The position numbers and the translations under genes were made by a program. A stretch of DNA of 64,000 nucleotides from Geodermatophilus obscurus (GTDB taxonomy: Bacteria > Actinomycetota > Actinomycetes > Mycobacteriales > Geodermatophilaceae): assembly GCF_900115395.1 (NCBI RefSeq), contig NZ_FOWE01000008.1, positions 209,195 to 273,194 on the forward strand. Reading direction: 5' to 3'. The notes beneath the pieces were generated by a model. It saw only the letters and a list, made by a program, of their open reading frames with translations. It did not search any database and was not told the origin of the DNA. This document shows, piece after piece, positions 25,842 through 34,152 of this stretch; position 1 is the first letter of the stretch, and each line of letters opens with the position of its first letter.

Positions 25842-26629
25842 GGGACGTCCCGGCGCAGGACCCGCACCCAGCCGACCGCCATCGGGAGCAGCAGCCAGAG
25901 GGCCAGCGACGTCGCCAGCCGCAGCCAGCCCCGCCCCTCCAGCAGGCCCTCGTACATGGGGGCGGAGGTCGAGGTGAGGTCCAGCCAGTCCCGCACCCAG
26001 TGCAGCGCGGCGACGGCGTTCACCAGCACGGTGAACGCCGTGGGCAGCACGAAGTACAGGACGATGGCCAGCGGGGAGCTGAGCAGCAGCATGCCGAAGG
26101 CCACGCCGACCAGGACCGTCGCGACCTGCACCGCCAGCACCTGCCCGACCTGCCCGGCGGTCAGGGTCCAGTCGGCGGGGTCGTCGGTGACCAGCGGCGT
26201 CAGCAGGGTGCCCGCCACCGCCACCAGCGCGCTGGCGGCCACGGCCAGCACCGCCAGCACGCCCGCGGCGGCGACCTTGGCGGCCAGCACGCGCGAGCGC
26301 CGGGGCACCAGGCCGAAGGTGGTCCCGGCCGTGCGGGCGGACCACTCGCTGGTCACCAGCAGGATGCCCAGCACCGGCAGCAGTACCCCGACCGGCAGTT
26401 GGGCGCCGGTCAGGTGGCCGGCGAGGCTGCGGGCCGGCGGGTCGAAGAACACCTGCAGGACGACGACGGCGACCGCCGCCACCGCGACGGCCACGAGCAG
26501 CCAGGCGCCCGCGCGGGTGTCGTACGCCTTGCGCAGCTCCACCCGGACGAGCCGCGCGGGGCCCGGGGGCGCCGGCTCGGCACCCGCCGCCGGTCCGCGG
26601 CTCCGGAGCGGCGTCGTCGTGCCGCTCAC
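25838..26629 (-). CDS. ABC-2-type exporter permease
   Basis: 263 aa with about six hydrophobic segments. The start RLVRVELRKAYDTRAGAWLL and EWSARTAGTTFGLVPRRSRV loop are typical of ABC-2 permeases of the multidrug or antibiotic-peptide export type. The GTG overlaps the ATPase stop by 4 bp. Confidence 0.88.
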   Translation of the reverse strand: MSGTTTPLRSRGPAAGAEPAPPGPARLVRVELRKAYDTRAGAWLLVAVAVAAVAVVVLQVFFDPPARSLAGHLTGAQLPVGVLLPVLGILLVTSEWSARTAGTTFGLVPRRSRVLAAKVAAAGVLAVLAVAASALVAVAGTLLTPLVTDDPADWTLTAGQVGQVLAVQVATVLVGVAFGMLLLSSPLAIVLYFVLPTAFTVLVNAVAALHWVRDWLDLTSTSAPMYEGLLEGRGWLRLATSLALWLLLPMAVGWVRVLRRDVP

Positions 26630-27546
26630 GCCCGCACCTCCCCGACCGTCCCGCCGGCCGGGCCGTGCGGCCCGGCCGAGGTGAGCGACCGGAACAGGTC
26701 CTCGAGCCCGGCGCCCCCTGCGGGCTGCAGCTCGAGCAGCGGGACACCGGCGCGCGAGGTCGCCTCGCCGACGGCGCCCGCGTCGGCGGCCGCGATGACG
26801 GCGTCCCCGTCGGCCGGCCCGAACCCGATCCCCGCCGCGGTCAGAGCCCGCTCCAGCGCCGCCCGGTCGCGGGCGCGGACCCGCACGCCGGTGTCGGCCA
26901 GCAGCTCGTCCATGGCCCCCTGGGCGACCACCCGGCCGCCGGCGATGACGACCAGCCGGTCGGCCACCGCCTCGACCTCGCGGAGGAGGTGGGAGGAGAG
27001 CAGCACCGTGCCGCCCCGGTCGGCGAAGCCGCGCAGCAGGCCGCGCATCCAGAAGATCCCCTCGGGGTCGAGACCGTTGGCCGGCTCGTCGAGGACCAGC
27101 ACCCGCGGGTCCCCGAGGAGGGCACCGGCCAGACCGAGGCGCTGCCGCATGCCGAGGGAGTACGCGCCGACCCGCTTGCGTGCGGCGGTGCCGTCGAGCC
27201 CGACGTGGTCGAGCAGCTCGGCCACCCGCCCGCGGTCCACCCCGAGCACCGTCGCCGCGAGGGTCAGCGCCTCCCGGCCGGTGCGGCCCGGGTGCTGGGC
27301 CGCCGCGTCGAGGAGGACACCGACCTCGCGGCCGGGGTTCGGCAGGTCGCGGTAGCGGCGGCCGCCGACCGTCGCCGTCCCGCGGGTCGGCGCCGCGAGC
27401 CCGCACAGCACCCGCAGTGTCGTGGACTTGCCGGCCCCGTTGGGCCCGAGGAAGCCGGTGACCGTCCCGGGTGCGCAGGTGAAGGACACGTCGTCGACGG
27501 CGGGGTGCCCGCCGTAGCGCTTGCTGAGGTGCTCGATGGCGATCAT
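26626..27546 (-). CDS. ABC transporter ATP-binding protein
   Basis: 306 aa. Walker A GPNGAGKST, signature YSLGMRQRLGLAGAL (degenerate LSGGQ), Walker B VLVLDEPANGLDP and switch SSHLLREVEAVAD are all present, plus a C-terminal tail found in the BcrA/drug-exporter group. It powers the downstream permease. It is divergent from a two-component system across 140 bp, a layout typical for exporters induced by envelope stress or antibiotics. Confidence 0.92.
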   Translation of the reverse strand: MIAIEHLSKRYGGHPAVDDVSFTCAPGTVTGFLGPNGAGKSTTLRVLCGLAAPTRGTATVGGRRYRDLPNPGREVGVLLDAAAQHPGRTGREALTLAATVLGVDRGRVAELLDHVGLDGTAARKRVGAYSLGMRQRLGLAGALLGDPRVLVLDEPANGLDPEGIFWMRGLLRGFADRGGTVLLSSHLLREVEAVADRLVVIAGGRVVAQGAMDELLADTGVRVRARDRAALERALTAAGIGFGPADGDAVIAAADAGAVGEATSRAGVPLLELQPAGGAGLEDLFRSLTSAGPHGPAGGTVGEVRA

Positions 27547-27673
27547 GCCGACGACCGTGGCCGTCCGCGGCCCTCCCCGGCATCGGCCACCCGGTCCGAC
27601 CCGGCCGACGTCGGTCGGTCCCCGCGGCGGACGACGTAGACCTTGGTCGGTACCGGGAGTCGGGTCCCCTCCG

Positions 27674-27679
27674 TAGCGT
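27674..27679 (+). promoter_or_regulatory. -10 element placing transcription at the GTG of the kinase gene
   Basis: TAGCGT is followed by exactly 7 nt before the GTG at 27687, and no Shine-Dalgarno is visible, so the mRNA is probably leaderless. Confidence 0.5.
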
Positions 27680-27686
27680 CGACGGG

Positions 27687-28949
27687 GTGAGCACGGTCAC
27701 CCGCGCCCCGTCCGGCGGCCTCGAGGACCCCGCGGTCGACCCGGCGCTGCTGCTGGCCGACCCGGCCGGGGCGCCCGACGACGTCCCGCGGGCACGCCGG
27801 TCGCCGCGGGACTGGATCGTCGACGTGGTCTCCTTCGTCGCGACCGTGGCGTTCGCGGTCGGCACGCTCGGCGAGATGACGAGCCGGCCGGTGCCTCCCC
27901 CGGACCCGCTTCTCTTGGCCGAGCTCGTCGTCGGCCTCGGCTCGTGCGTGGCCCTGTGGTGGCGGCGCCGGTGGCCGGTGGCCGTCGCCGTGGGGGTCAC
28001 CACCGTCGGCGCGCTGCTCGACGCCGGCGGCGCCGCGATCCTGGTCGCGCTGTTCACGGTGGCGGTCCACCGGAGGTGGCCGACCGTGGTGGCCGTGACC
28101 GCGGTCAACGCGGCCGCCTTCGCCGCGTACGTCGCCGTGCGCACGGTCGACGGGATGCCGGAGCCGGTGTTCGTGTCCCTCGGCCTGGCGCTGCTGGCCG
28201 CGGTGGTGTCGTGGGGGATGTTCGTCCGTGCCCGCCGGCAGCTGCTCGCGTCCCTGCGGGAGCGGGCCGTCCGGGCCGAGGCCGAGCAGCGGCTGCGCGT
28301 GGAGCAGGCCCGCCACCTCGAGCGCAGCCGCATCGCCCGCGAGATGCACGACGTCCTGGCCCACCGGCTGTCCCTGCTGAGCATGCACGCCGGCGCCCTG
28401 GAGTTCCGGCCCGACGCCCCGGCCGCGGAGGTGGCCCGGGCGGCCGGCGTCGTCCGGGCCAGCGCCCGGCAGGCCCTCGTCGACCTGCGCGGGGTGATCG
28501 GGGTGCTGCGCGACGGCGCGGACGGCGAGGCCCCCGAGCGCCCGCAGCCGACCCTGGGCGACCTCCCCGCGCTGGTCGAGGAGTTGCGGCAGGCGGGCCT
28601 GCGGGTGCAGGCGGAGTACCGCGTCGCCGACCTGGGCTCGGTGCCGGCGGGGACCGGGCGGACGGCCTACCGGGTGGTGCAGGAGGCGCTGACCAACGTG
28701 CGCCGGCACGCCCCGGGCACCGTCGCCACCGTGGCGGTGACCGGCGGGCCGGCACAGGGCCTGACCGTCGAGGTGCGCAACCCCGCGCCCGCGGGCGGGA
28801 CCCCGCCGGCGCTCCCCAGCGGGGGGACCGGTCTGATCGGTGTCCTGGAGCGGGTCAGCCTGGCCGGTGGCCGGCTGGAGCACGGCTGGACACCGACCGG
28901 CGACTTCCGCGTCCGGGTGGAGCTGCCGTGGTCGCCGGCGACCGCGTGA
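27687..28949 (+). CDS. Sensor histidine kinase (HisKA_3)
   Basis: 420 aa. Membrane segments lie between residues about 45 and 180 (DVVSFVATVAFAVGTLG, VAVAVGVTTVGALL, VFVSLGLALLAAVVSW). The dimerisation motif ERSRIAREMHDVLAHRLSLL (His221) and ATPase motifs QEALTNVRRHAPG and GTGLIGVLERVSLAGG follow. It pairs with the overlapping response regulator and probably controls the divergent ABC exporter. Confidence 0.92.
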   Translation: MSTVTRAPSGGLEDPAVDPALLLADPAGAPDDVPRARRSPRDWIVDVVSFVATVAFAVGTLGEMTSRPVPPPDPLLLAELVVGLGSCVALWWRRRWPVAVAVGVTTVGALLDAGGAAILVALFTVAVHRRWPTVVAVTAVNAAAFAAYVAVRTVDGMPEPVFVSLGLALLAAVVSWGMFVRARRQLLASLRERAVRAEAEQRLRVEQARHLERSRIAREMHDVLAHRLSLLSMHAGALEFRPDAPAAEVARAAGVVRASARQALVDLRGVIGVLRDGADGEAPERPQPTLGDLPALVEELRQAGLRVQAEYRVADLGSVPAGTGRTAYRVVQEALTNVRRHAPGTVATVAVTGGPAQGLTVEVRNPAPAGGTPPALPSGGTGLIGVLERVSLAGGRLEHGWTPTGDFRVRVELPWSPATA

Positions 28950-29647
28950 GCGGCCCGGCCGGCACCCCGGCGACGTCGGCCGGCCCGGTGCGGGTCCTCG
29001 TGGTCGACGACGACCCGCTGGTACGGGCGGCCCTCGCCATGGTCCTCGGCGGCGCCGCCGACGTGCTGCTCGTGGGAGAGGCCGCCGACGGCGACGAGGT
29101 GCCGGCCGCCGTCGGGCGGACCACCCCGGACGTCGTCCTCATGGACATCCGGATGCCCCGCACCGACGGGCTGGCCGCCACCGAGCGGCTGCTCTGCCGC
29201 CCCGGCGGTCCGGCGGTGGTGGTCCTGACCACCTTCGACGCCGACGCCGAGGTGCTGCGGGCGATGCGCGCCGGGGCGAGCGGCTTCCTGCTCAAGGACA
29301 CCCCGCCGGCGGTGATCGTCGACGCCGTCCGCCGGGTGGCCGCGGGCGAGCCGATGCTCTCCCCCTCGGTCACCCGCCAGTTGATGGCCCACGCCGCCGG
29401 GACCGCCCGGGACGGTGGGGGCGGGGACACCCGCACCCCGGCGCGGGCGCTGCTGGACCGCCTCAGCGACCGGGAGCGCGACGTCGCGCTGGCGGTGGGG
29501 CGGGGACTGCCCAACGCGCAGATCGGGGCGGAGCTGTACATGAGCGTCGCGACGGTGAAGGCGCACGTGTCGCGCCTGCTCACCAAGCTGGAGGTGGCCA
29601 ACCGCGTGCAGGTCGCGCTGGTCGTGCACGACGCCGGGCTGCTCTGA
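28946..29647 (+). CDS. NarL/LuxR-type response regulator
   Basis: 233 aa. Receiver (VLVVDDDPLVRAAL, Asp67 in VVLMDIRMPR, Lys in SGFLLKDTPP) and LuxR helix-turn-helix (LSDRERDVALAVGRGLPNAQ, VATVKAHVSRLLTKL). The GTG overlaps the kinase stop by 4 bp. The likely target is the divergent ABC operon at 27546. Confidence 0.92.
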   Translation: MSGPAGTPATSAGPVRVLVVDDDPLVRAALAMVLGGAADVLLVGEAADGDEVPAAVGRTTPDVVLMDIRMPRTDGLAATERLLCRPGGPAVVVLTTFDADAEVLRAMRAGASGFLLKDTPPAVIVDAVRRVAAGEPMLSPSVTRQLMAHAAGTARDGGGGDTRTPARALLDRLSDRERDVALAVGRGLPNAQIGAELYMSVATVKAHVSRLLTKLEVANRVQVALVVHDAGLL

Positions 29648-29690
29648 GACCGGCGCCCGGCGGCATCCGCGGGCGGCTCGGGCGGGCGGC

Positions 29691-30260
29691 TCAGGCGTCC
29701 GCGGCGGTGCCCGCCAGGTCGACGTCGGCGGCGGCGACCGTGCCCGCCGTGCGCCCGGGCGCGGCCGCGAAGCCCCAGTAGAGGTTGGTGTGCGCGATGA
29801 CCTGCGCCACCGGCGGGGCGCCCCACTGCGACTTGTCGCCCGCGGTGTGCGCGTCACCGACCAGGACGGTGTCGTAGCCGCGGACCAGCGCCCCGTGCAG
29901 CGTGGCGCGGACGCAGGCGTCGGTCTCCGCGCCGGTGACCACCACCCGCCCGACACCCAGCCCGGCCAGCACCTGCTCCAGGTCGGTGTCCTCGAACGAG
30001 TCGCCGTAGTGCTTCTGCACCCGCGGCTCGCCGTCGGCCGGCGCGAGCTCCGGGACGACCTGCCAGTCCTCGCTGCCGCGCACCAGCTCCTCGTCGTCGT
30101 GCTGCACCCAGACGACGGGGACCTGCTCGGCGCGGGCCCGCTCCACCAGGCCGGCGATGGTGGTGACGACCTCGTCGCGGGCGTGCGCCCCGCCGACGAC
30201 ACCGTTCTGCACGTCGACGACGAGCAGTGCGCTGTGCGGCCTGTCCGGCAGCGTGGTCAT
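29691..30260 (-). CDS. Isochorismatase-family hydrolase
   Basis: 189 aa cysteine hydrolase: LLVVDVQNGVVGG (Asp), QKHYGDSFEDTDL (Lys) and VTGAETDACVRATLHGAL (Cys) form the triad. Such enzymes hydrolyse isochorismate, nicotinamide or carbamoyl compounds; the particular substrate cannot be named. GGAGGGG lies ahead of the ATG at 30260. Convergent with the response regulator. Confidence 0.9.
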   Translation of the reverse strand: MTTLPDRPHSALLVVDVQNGVVGGAHARDEVVTTIAGLVERARAEQVPVVWVQHDDEELVRGSEDWQVVPELAPADGEPRVQKHYGDSFEDTDLEQVLAGLGVGRVVVTGAETDACVRATLHGALVRGYDTVLVGDAHTAGDKSQWGAPPVAQVIAHTNLYWGFAAAPGRTAGTVAAADVDLAGTAADA

Positions 30261-30321
30261 GCGTCCCCTCCCGGGCGTGGACGTGTGCTCGGGGTCACCC
30301 TCGCACGCACCACCGACGGAC

Positions 30322-31299
30322 TCAGCGCACGGTGTACGGGCCGGTCGGGACGGCGTGGTAGCCCTTCGCCCCCACGGTGCGCGCCAGCTCGCTGCGCGGC
30401 GGCCGGCCGGCGGCGAGCAGGTCGAGGGCACGGCGGAAGTCGTACTCCGGCGTCCAGCCGAGGTCGGCGCGGGCGGCGGCGTTGACGTAGACGCGGTCGA
30501 GGGACGGGAACAGCCGCCAGCCGAGCCGCTGGTACAGGGCCGGCGCGTCCGGGAACAGCCGGGCGACGACGGCCGGGGCGTCGGTGCGCAGCCGCGCGAG
30601 GTCGTCCCGGCCGAACGGCGTGGTGGCGCTGACGACGTAGCGGCCGAAGCCGAGCGCCGGTGCCCGGTCGAGCGCGGCGCGGTGGGCGGAGACGACGTCG
30701 GCGAGGTCGACGCGCCGGTGGAGCAGCTCGTTGACCTTGACGTTGTCGTCGTCGTAGGCGGCGCGGACGTCGTCGCTGTCGTCGCCCTCCGGGAAGAACC
30801 GGGAGGTGCGCAGCACGACCACGGGCAGTCCGCTGTCGCGGGCGACGAGCTCGCAGAGGTCCTCGGCGGCGACCTTGGTGGCGCCGTAGACGTTGCGGAC
30901 CCGCGGCGGCACCTCCTCGGTGACCCACGCGGCCGGCTCCCCCGGCGCCGGCGTCAGCGCGCGGCCGAAGGCACTGGTGGTGCTGGTCACCACCACCCGC
31001 CCGACGCCGGCGGCCACGGCCTCCTCGAGCACGGTCAGCGTGCCGGTGACGTTGGTGTCGACGAACGCCTGCCGGTCGTGCGTGCCCACGTGCGGCTTGT
31101 GCAGCGTGGCGGTGTGCAGCACGGCCTCGGCGCCGGCGAGCGCGGCCCGGACGGCGGCGCGGTCCCCGACCGACGCCACGACGTCGGTCCACGGCGAGGG
31201 CAGCAGGTCCAGGCCGACGACCTCGTCGCCGGCGCCGCGCAGCACGCGGACCAGCGCCTCGCCGAGGTGTCCCGAGCTGCCGGTGACGAGGACGCGCAC
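30322..31299 (-). CDS. NAD-dependent epimerase/dehydratase (extended SDR)
   Basis: 325 aa. VLVTGSSGHLGEALVRVL is the nucleotide-binding loop, TSTTSAFG supplies the Ser/Thr and VYGATKVAAEDL the Tyr-x3-Lys. RVDLADVVSAHRAALD is typical of the extended family acting on nucleotide sugars or related substrates. I use the GTG at 31299, which has GGTGGAG in front; a GTG at 31308 is an alternative. It probably forms an operon with the upstream PQ-loop gene. Confidence 0.88.
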   Translation of the reverse strand: MRVLVTGSSGHLGEALVRVLRGAGDEVVGLDLLPSPWTDVVASVGDRAAVRAALAGAEAVLHTATLHKPHVGTHDRQAFVDTNVTGTLTVLEEAVAAGVGRVVVTSTTSAFGRALTPAPGEPAAWVTEEVPPRVRNVYGATKVAAEDLCELVARDSGLPVVVLRTSRFFPEGDDSDDVRAAYDDDNVKVNELLHRRVDLADVVSAHRAALDRAPALGFGRYVVSATTPFGRDDLARLRTDAPAVVARLFPDAPALYQRLGWRLFPSLDRVYVNAAARADLGWTPEYDFRRALDLLAAGRPPRSELARTVGAKGYHAVPTGPYTVR

Positions 31300-31322
31300 G
31301 GGCTCCACCCTGGCAGGGCGGC

Positions 31323-31913
31323 TCAGGCGGCCGCGAGCACCCTCCGCCGCGCGACGACGACGGCCGGCCGGCGGGTCTGCAGCAGCGCGCACACGGCGAG
31401 CGCGCAGACGGCGTCCAGCCCGGCGGACAGCCAGATCACCGTCTCGCCGGTGCCCGCGCCGTAGGCGGTCCAGGCCAGCGACGACGCGGCCAGCCCCCAC
31501 CGCGCCGGCGAGATGCCCGACGTGTCCTGGGCGCGGTCGCGCAGCAGCCGCAGCGGCGGCAGGACGGCGGCGGCGACGCCGGCCACCCCGGCGACCGCGC
31601 CGAGGACGGCGGCGACCGCGGCGTCGGACGCGTTCGCGCGCAGCGCGCGGGCGGTGCGCAGCTCCGGCCGGGTGAGCAGCAGGGCACCCAGGACGGCGGT
31701 GTTGCCCGCGCCGACGACGACGTGGGTGAGCGCCTGGACCGGGTTGCCGGCCAGCAGGGCGAAGACGAGCCAGTGGACGTTCAGGGCGACGGTGAGCCAG
31801 GCCGCCGCCGGGGGCAGGCCCCGCGTGCGGCGCTGCAGGCAGGAGAGGCGGACCTGGGGCCAGAGGACGGTGGTGCTGAGGATGGCCGCGGCGAGGCCGA
31901 GGACGGTGAGCAC
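31323..31913 (-). CDS. PQ-loop (SemiSWEET-like) membrane protein
   Basis: 196 aa with about six to seven membrane segments. The first repeat has LAAAILSTTVLWPQVRLSC with the PQ pair, and the second has VLPPLRLLRDRAQDTSGISP. Such proteins are small sugar or solute transporters or PQ-loop relatives of unclear substrate. No good Shine-Dalgarno is seen ahead of the GTG. Confidence 0.8.
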   Translation of the reverse strand: MLTVLGLAAAILSTTVLWPQVRLSCLQRRTRGLPPAAAWLTVALNVHWLVFALLAGNPVQALTHVVVGAGNTAVLGALLLTRPELRTARALRANASDAAVAAVLGAVAGVAGVAAAVLPPLRLLRDRAQDTSGISPARWGLAASSLAWTAYGAGTGETVIWLSAGLDAVCALAVCALLQTRRPAVVVARRRVLAAA

Positions 31914-32423
31914 GGGAGAGCGACGGTTCCGTTCGGGGGGATCTGCGAGGGGCACGGCCACCGGCGGGCCGCAGCCGCACACCGGTCCCCGGGCGCTCGT
32001 CGCCGTCGACGGCGCCGTGGGTCGGCCGGGGAGGTCATCGGCGGACCGCACCCCGAACGGAACCCGATCGACCGCTGTCGTCCTGTGACCTCCCGCACGG
32101 CGGGCCGCCGAGCACCGTCGCGGTGGACCAGCGCCGGGCGAGCCGTCCGGTGGACGAGCGCCGGCGCCGCGGCCGGCCGGACCCGGCCCGAGCCGGTCGG
32201 GGACGCCGCAGACGGCAGCGGCCGCCCGGTCGGGGGACCGGGCGGCCGCTGGACCGCGTGTGCCGGCCCGACAGCCGCCTCTCGGCGAGTGGCCGCTCGC
32301 AGCGGCAGGAGGTGAGGCCCGGGGGCATGGACCGGACCGGCACCTGCTGCAACGCCTCGGCGCGGCGGGCATTCCCGGGGGCGCCGGGAGAACGGCGGAC
32401 CGCCGGCGCGGGTAGCCCGCCGG
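31914..32423. other. 510-bp region without a supported gene
   Basis: It is the upstream region of the PQ-loop gene and the downstream region of clpP. Reading frames here are Arg/Pro-rich in every frame and show no family pattern. The only clear structure is the hairpin at 32216-32251. Confidence 0.6.
32216..32251. terminator. Perfect 16-bp stem hairpin downstream of clpP
   Basis: CAGCGGCCGCCCGGTC, loop GGGG, and its exact complement. It is about 170 nt past the clpP stop. It may terminate clpP transcription or isolate the two minus-strand units. Confidence 0.65.
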
Positions 32424-33050
32424 TCAGGGCAGGCCGGCCCCGCCGGGGACGAGGCCCGGGCCGGGCAGCGCGGCGACGGAGGTGACGACGTGGTCGACGA
32501 GCCCGTACGCGCGGGCCTGCTCCGGGGTGAACCACCGGTCGCGGTCGGAGTCGCGTTCGATCTGCTCGACGCTCTGCCCGGTGTGCCGGGCCTGCAGCTC
32601 GTTCACGTCGCGCTTGAGGCGGCGCAGCATGTCGGCCTGCACGGCGATGTCGGACTGCGTCCCGCCGACCCCGGCCGAGGGCTGGTGCACCAGGATCCGG
32701 GTGTGCGGCAGCGTGTACCGCTTGCCGGGCGCGCCGGCGGTGAGCAGGAACTGCCCCATCGAGGCCGCCATCCCGAACGCGTAGGTGGCGACGTCGCAGT
32801 CGATGAACTGCATGGTGTCGTAGACGGCCATCCCCGCGGTGACCGAGCCACCGGGCGAGTTGACGTAGAGGTGCACGTCGCGGGAGGGGTCGTCGGCGGC
32901 CAGCAGCAGCATCCGCGCGCACAGCTGGTTGGCGACGACGTCGTCGACCTCGCTGCCCAGGACGACGATCCGCTCGCGCAGCAGCCGGTCGCCGACGGCG
33001 TCCTGCAGCGAGTGGTGGGCGGTGGACTCTCGCATGGTCGGGGTGCGCAC
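32424..33050 (-). CDS. clpP: ATP-dependent Clp protease proteolytic subunit, stand-alone
   Basis: 208 aa. Catalytic Ser97 in AFGMAASMGQFLL, His122 in RILVHQPSAG and Asp171 in DRDRWFTPEQARAYGLVDHV give an intact triad; LYVNSPGGSVTAGMAVYD is the oxyanion strand. GGAGG 5 nt before the GTG at 33050 selects that start over ATG 33035. Most Actinobacteria carry a clpP1-clpP2 pair beside tig and clpX. This one stands alone beside a divergent LysR gene, so it is probably an additional paralogue. Confidence 0.92.
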   Translation of the reverse strand: MRTPTMRESTAHHSLQDAVGDRLLRERIVVLGSEVDDVVANQLCARMLLLAADDPSRDVHLYVNSPGGSVTAGMAVYDTMQFIDCDVATYAFGMAASMGQFLLTAGAPGKRYTLPHTRILVHQPSAGVGGTQSDIAVQADMLRRLKRDVNELQARHTGQSVEQIERDSDRDRWFTPEQARAYGLVDHVVTSVAALPGPGLVPGGAGLP

Positions 33051-33120
33051 GGGGACCTCCAGGACGGCCGGGGACCGGACGTCCGGAGTCAATCGGGAAA
33101 GCGACGGGAATGCGCTCCTG

Positions 33121-33140
33121 AATGGCGCGGTTCCGCCATT
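33121..33140. promoter_or_regulatory. Inverted repeat in the clpP/LysR divergent region
   Basis: AATGGCG-CGGTTC-CGCCATT is a perfect 7-bp dyad in a locally AT-richer stretch. A TTGACA hexamer at 33173 could be the -35 of the LysR gene. The dyad is a candidate regulator site for both genes. Confidence 0.45.
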
Positions 33141-33228
33141 CGCGCAATTCTTGTGCTCCTGGCGGAATGGTCTTGACAGCGCGGGCGAAGGGCTGTCGGT
33201 CCGATGCACCGCGTGATAACACTCGCGC

Positions 33229-34152
33229 ATGGACGTGCACCTGCGGGACCTCCGGTACTTCCTCGCGGTCGCCGACGAGCTGCACTTCACCCGCGCCGCC
33301 CAGCGGCTGTTCGTCTCGCAGCCGGCCCTGAGCCGCCAGATCCAGGTGCTCGAGCAGCACGTCCGCGCGCCGCTGTTCGTCCGCTCGCCCCGCGGCGTGA
33401 GCCTGACCAGCGCCGGCCGGGCCCTGGTGCCCTACGCCCGGCGGACCGTCGACACCTGGGACGCGGCCCAGCAGGCCGTCGCCGAGGCGGTCGCCGCCGA
33501 CAGCCGGACCCTCACGGTCGGGATGTCGATCGGCGTCGGCCGCGGCCTGGTGCCGGTGGCCGTCGAGGCCTTCCTCCGGCGCCACCCGGGCTTCCGGGTC
33601 GACTTCCAGCAGCTCCCCTTCGACGACCGGAGCCTCGGGCTCGACTCCGGCGTCAGCGACCTCGCGTTCTGCTGGCTGCCCCTGCCCGCCGACGGCGGGC
33701 TGGCCCACCGCGTGCTCGTGCGCGAGGAGCGGCACCTGGCCCTTCCCCGGGACCACCCGCTGACCGGGCGCGACGAGCTCACGATGGCCGACCTCTACGA
33801 CGAGCCGTTCATCGCCCTCCCGGAGTCGACGGGCAGCCTGCGCGACTACTGGCTGGCCGTCGACGCGCGCGACGGCCACCCCGTCCGCATCGGGGCCGTG
33901 GTGCACGGTCCCGAGGAGGCGGTGACCGCGCTCGGCCGGGGGCTGGGCGTCGCCCTCATCAGCGCGGGCAACGCGGAGATCTACCGGCGTCCGGAGTACG
34001 TGGTCCGTCCCGTCCGCGGGCTGCCGCCGGGCGAGCTGGCCATCGCGTGGCGGGCCGACGACACCCGCCCGGTCGTGCACGACTTCGTCCGGTGCTGCGT
34101 GGCCGCTCTCGAGGACCCGGCTCCCCGGCCGGAGGCCGGCACGGTTCCCTAG
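33229..34152 (+). CDS. LysR-family transcriptional regulator
   Basis: 307 aa. Helix-turn-helix LRYFLAVADELHFTRAAQRL and FVSQPALSRQIQVLEQHV, followed by a full effector domain (LTVGMSIGVGRGLVPVAVEA). ATG start, divergent from clpP. Its stop shares the tetramer CTAG with the stop of the convergent DedA-family gene. Effector unknown. Confidence 0.9.
   Translation: MDVHLRDLRYFLAVADELHFTRAAQRLFVSQPALSRQIQVLEQHVRAPLFVRSPRGVSLTSAGRALVPYARRTVDTWDAAQQAVAEAVAADSRTLTVGMSIGVGRGLVPVAVEAFLRRHPGFRVDFQQLPFDDRSLGLDSGVSDLAFCWLPLPADGGLAHRVLVREERHLALPRDHPLTGRDELTMADLYDEPFIALPESTGSLRDYWLAVDARDGHPVRIGAVVHGPEEAVTALGRGLGVALISAGNAEIYRRPEYVVRPVRGLPPGELAIAWRADDTRPVVHDFVRCCVAALEDPAPRPEAGTVP

Noticed and set aside
24629-27355. 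Open continuation of the acetyltransferase frame for about 900 codons
   Set aside because: The acetyltransferase pattern ends at 24622 and the rest is antisense to the esterase and ABC genes.
31914-32423. Possible small genes in the long gap upstream of the PQ-loop gene
   Set aside because: All frames are low-complexity Arg/Pro with no ribosome-binding site or family pattern.
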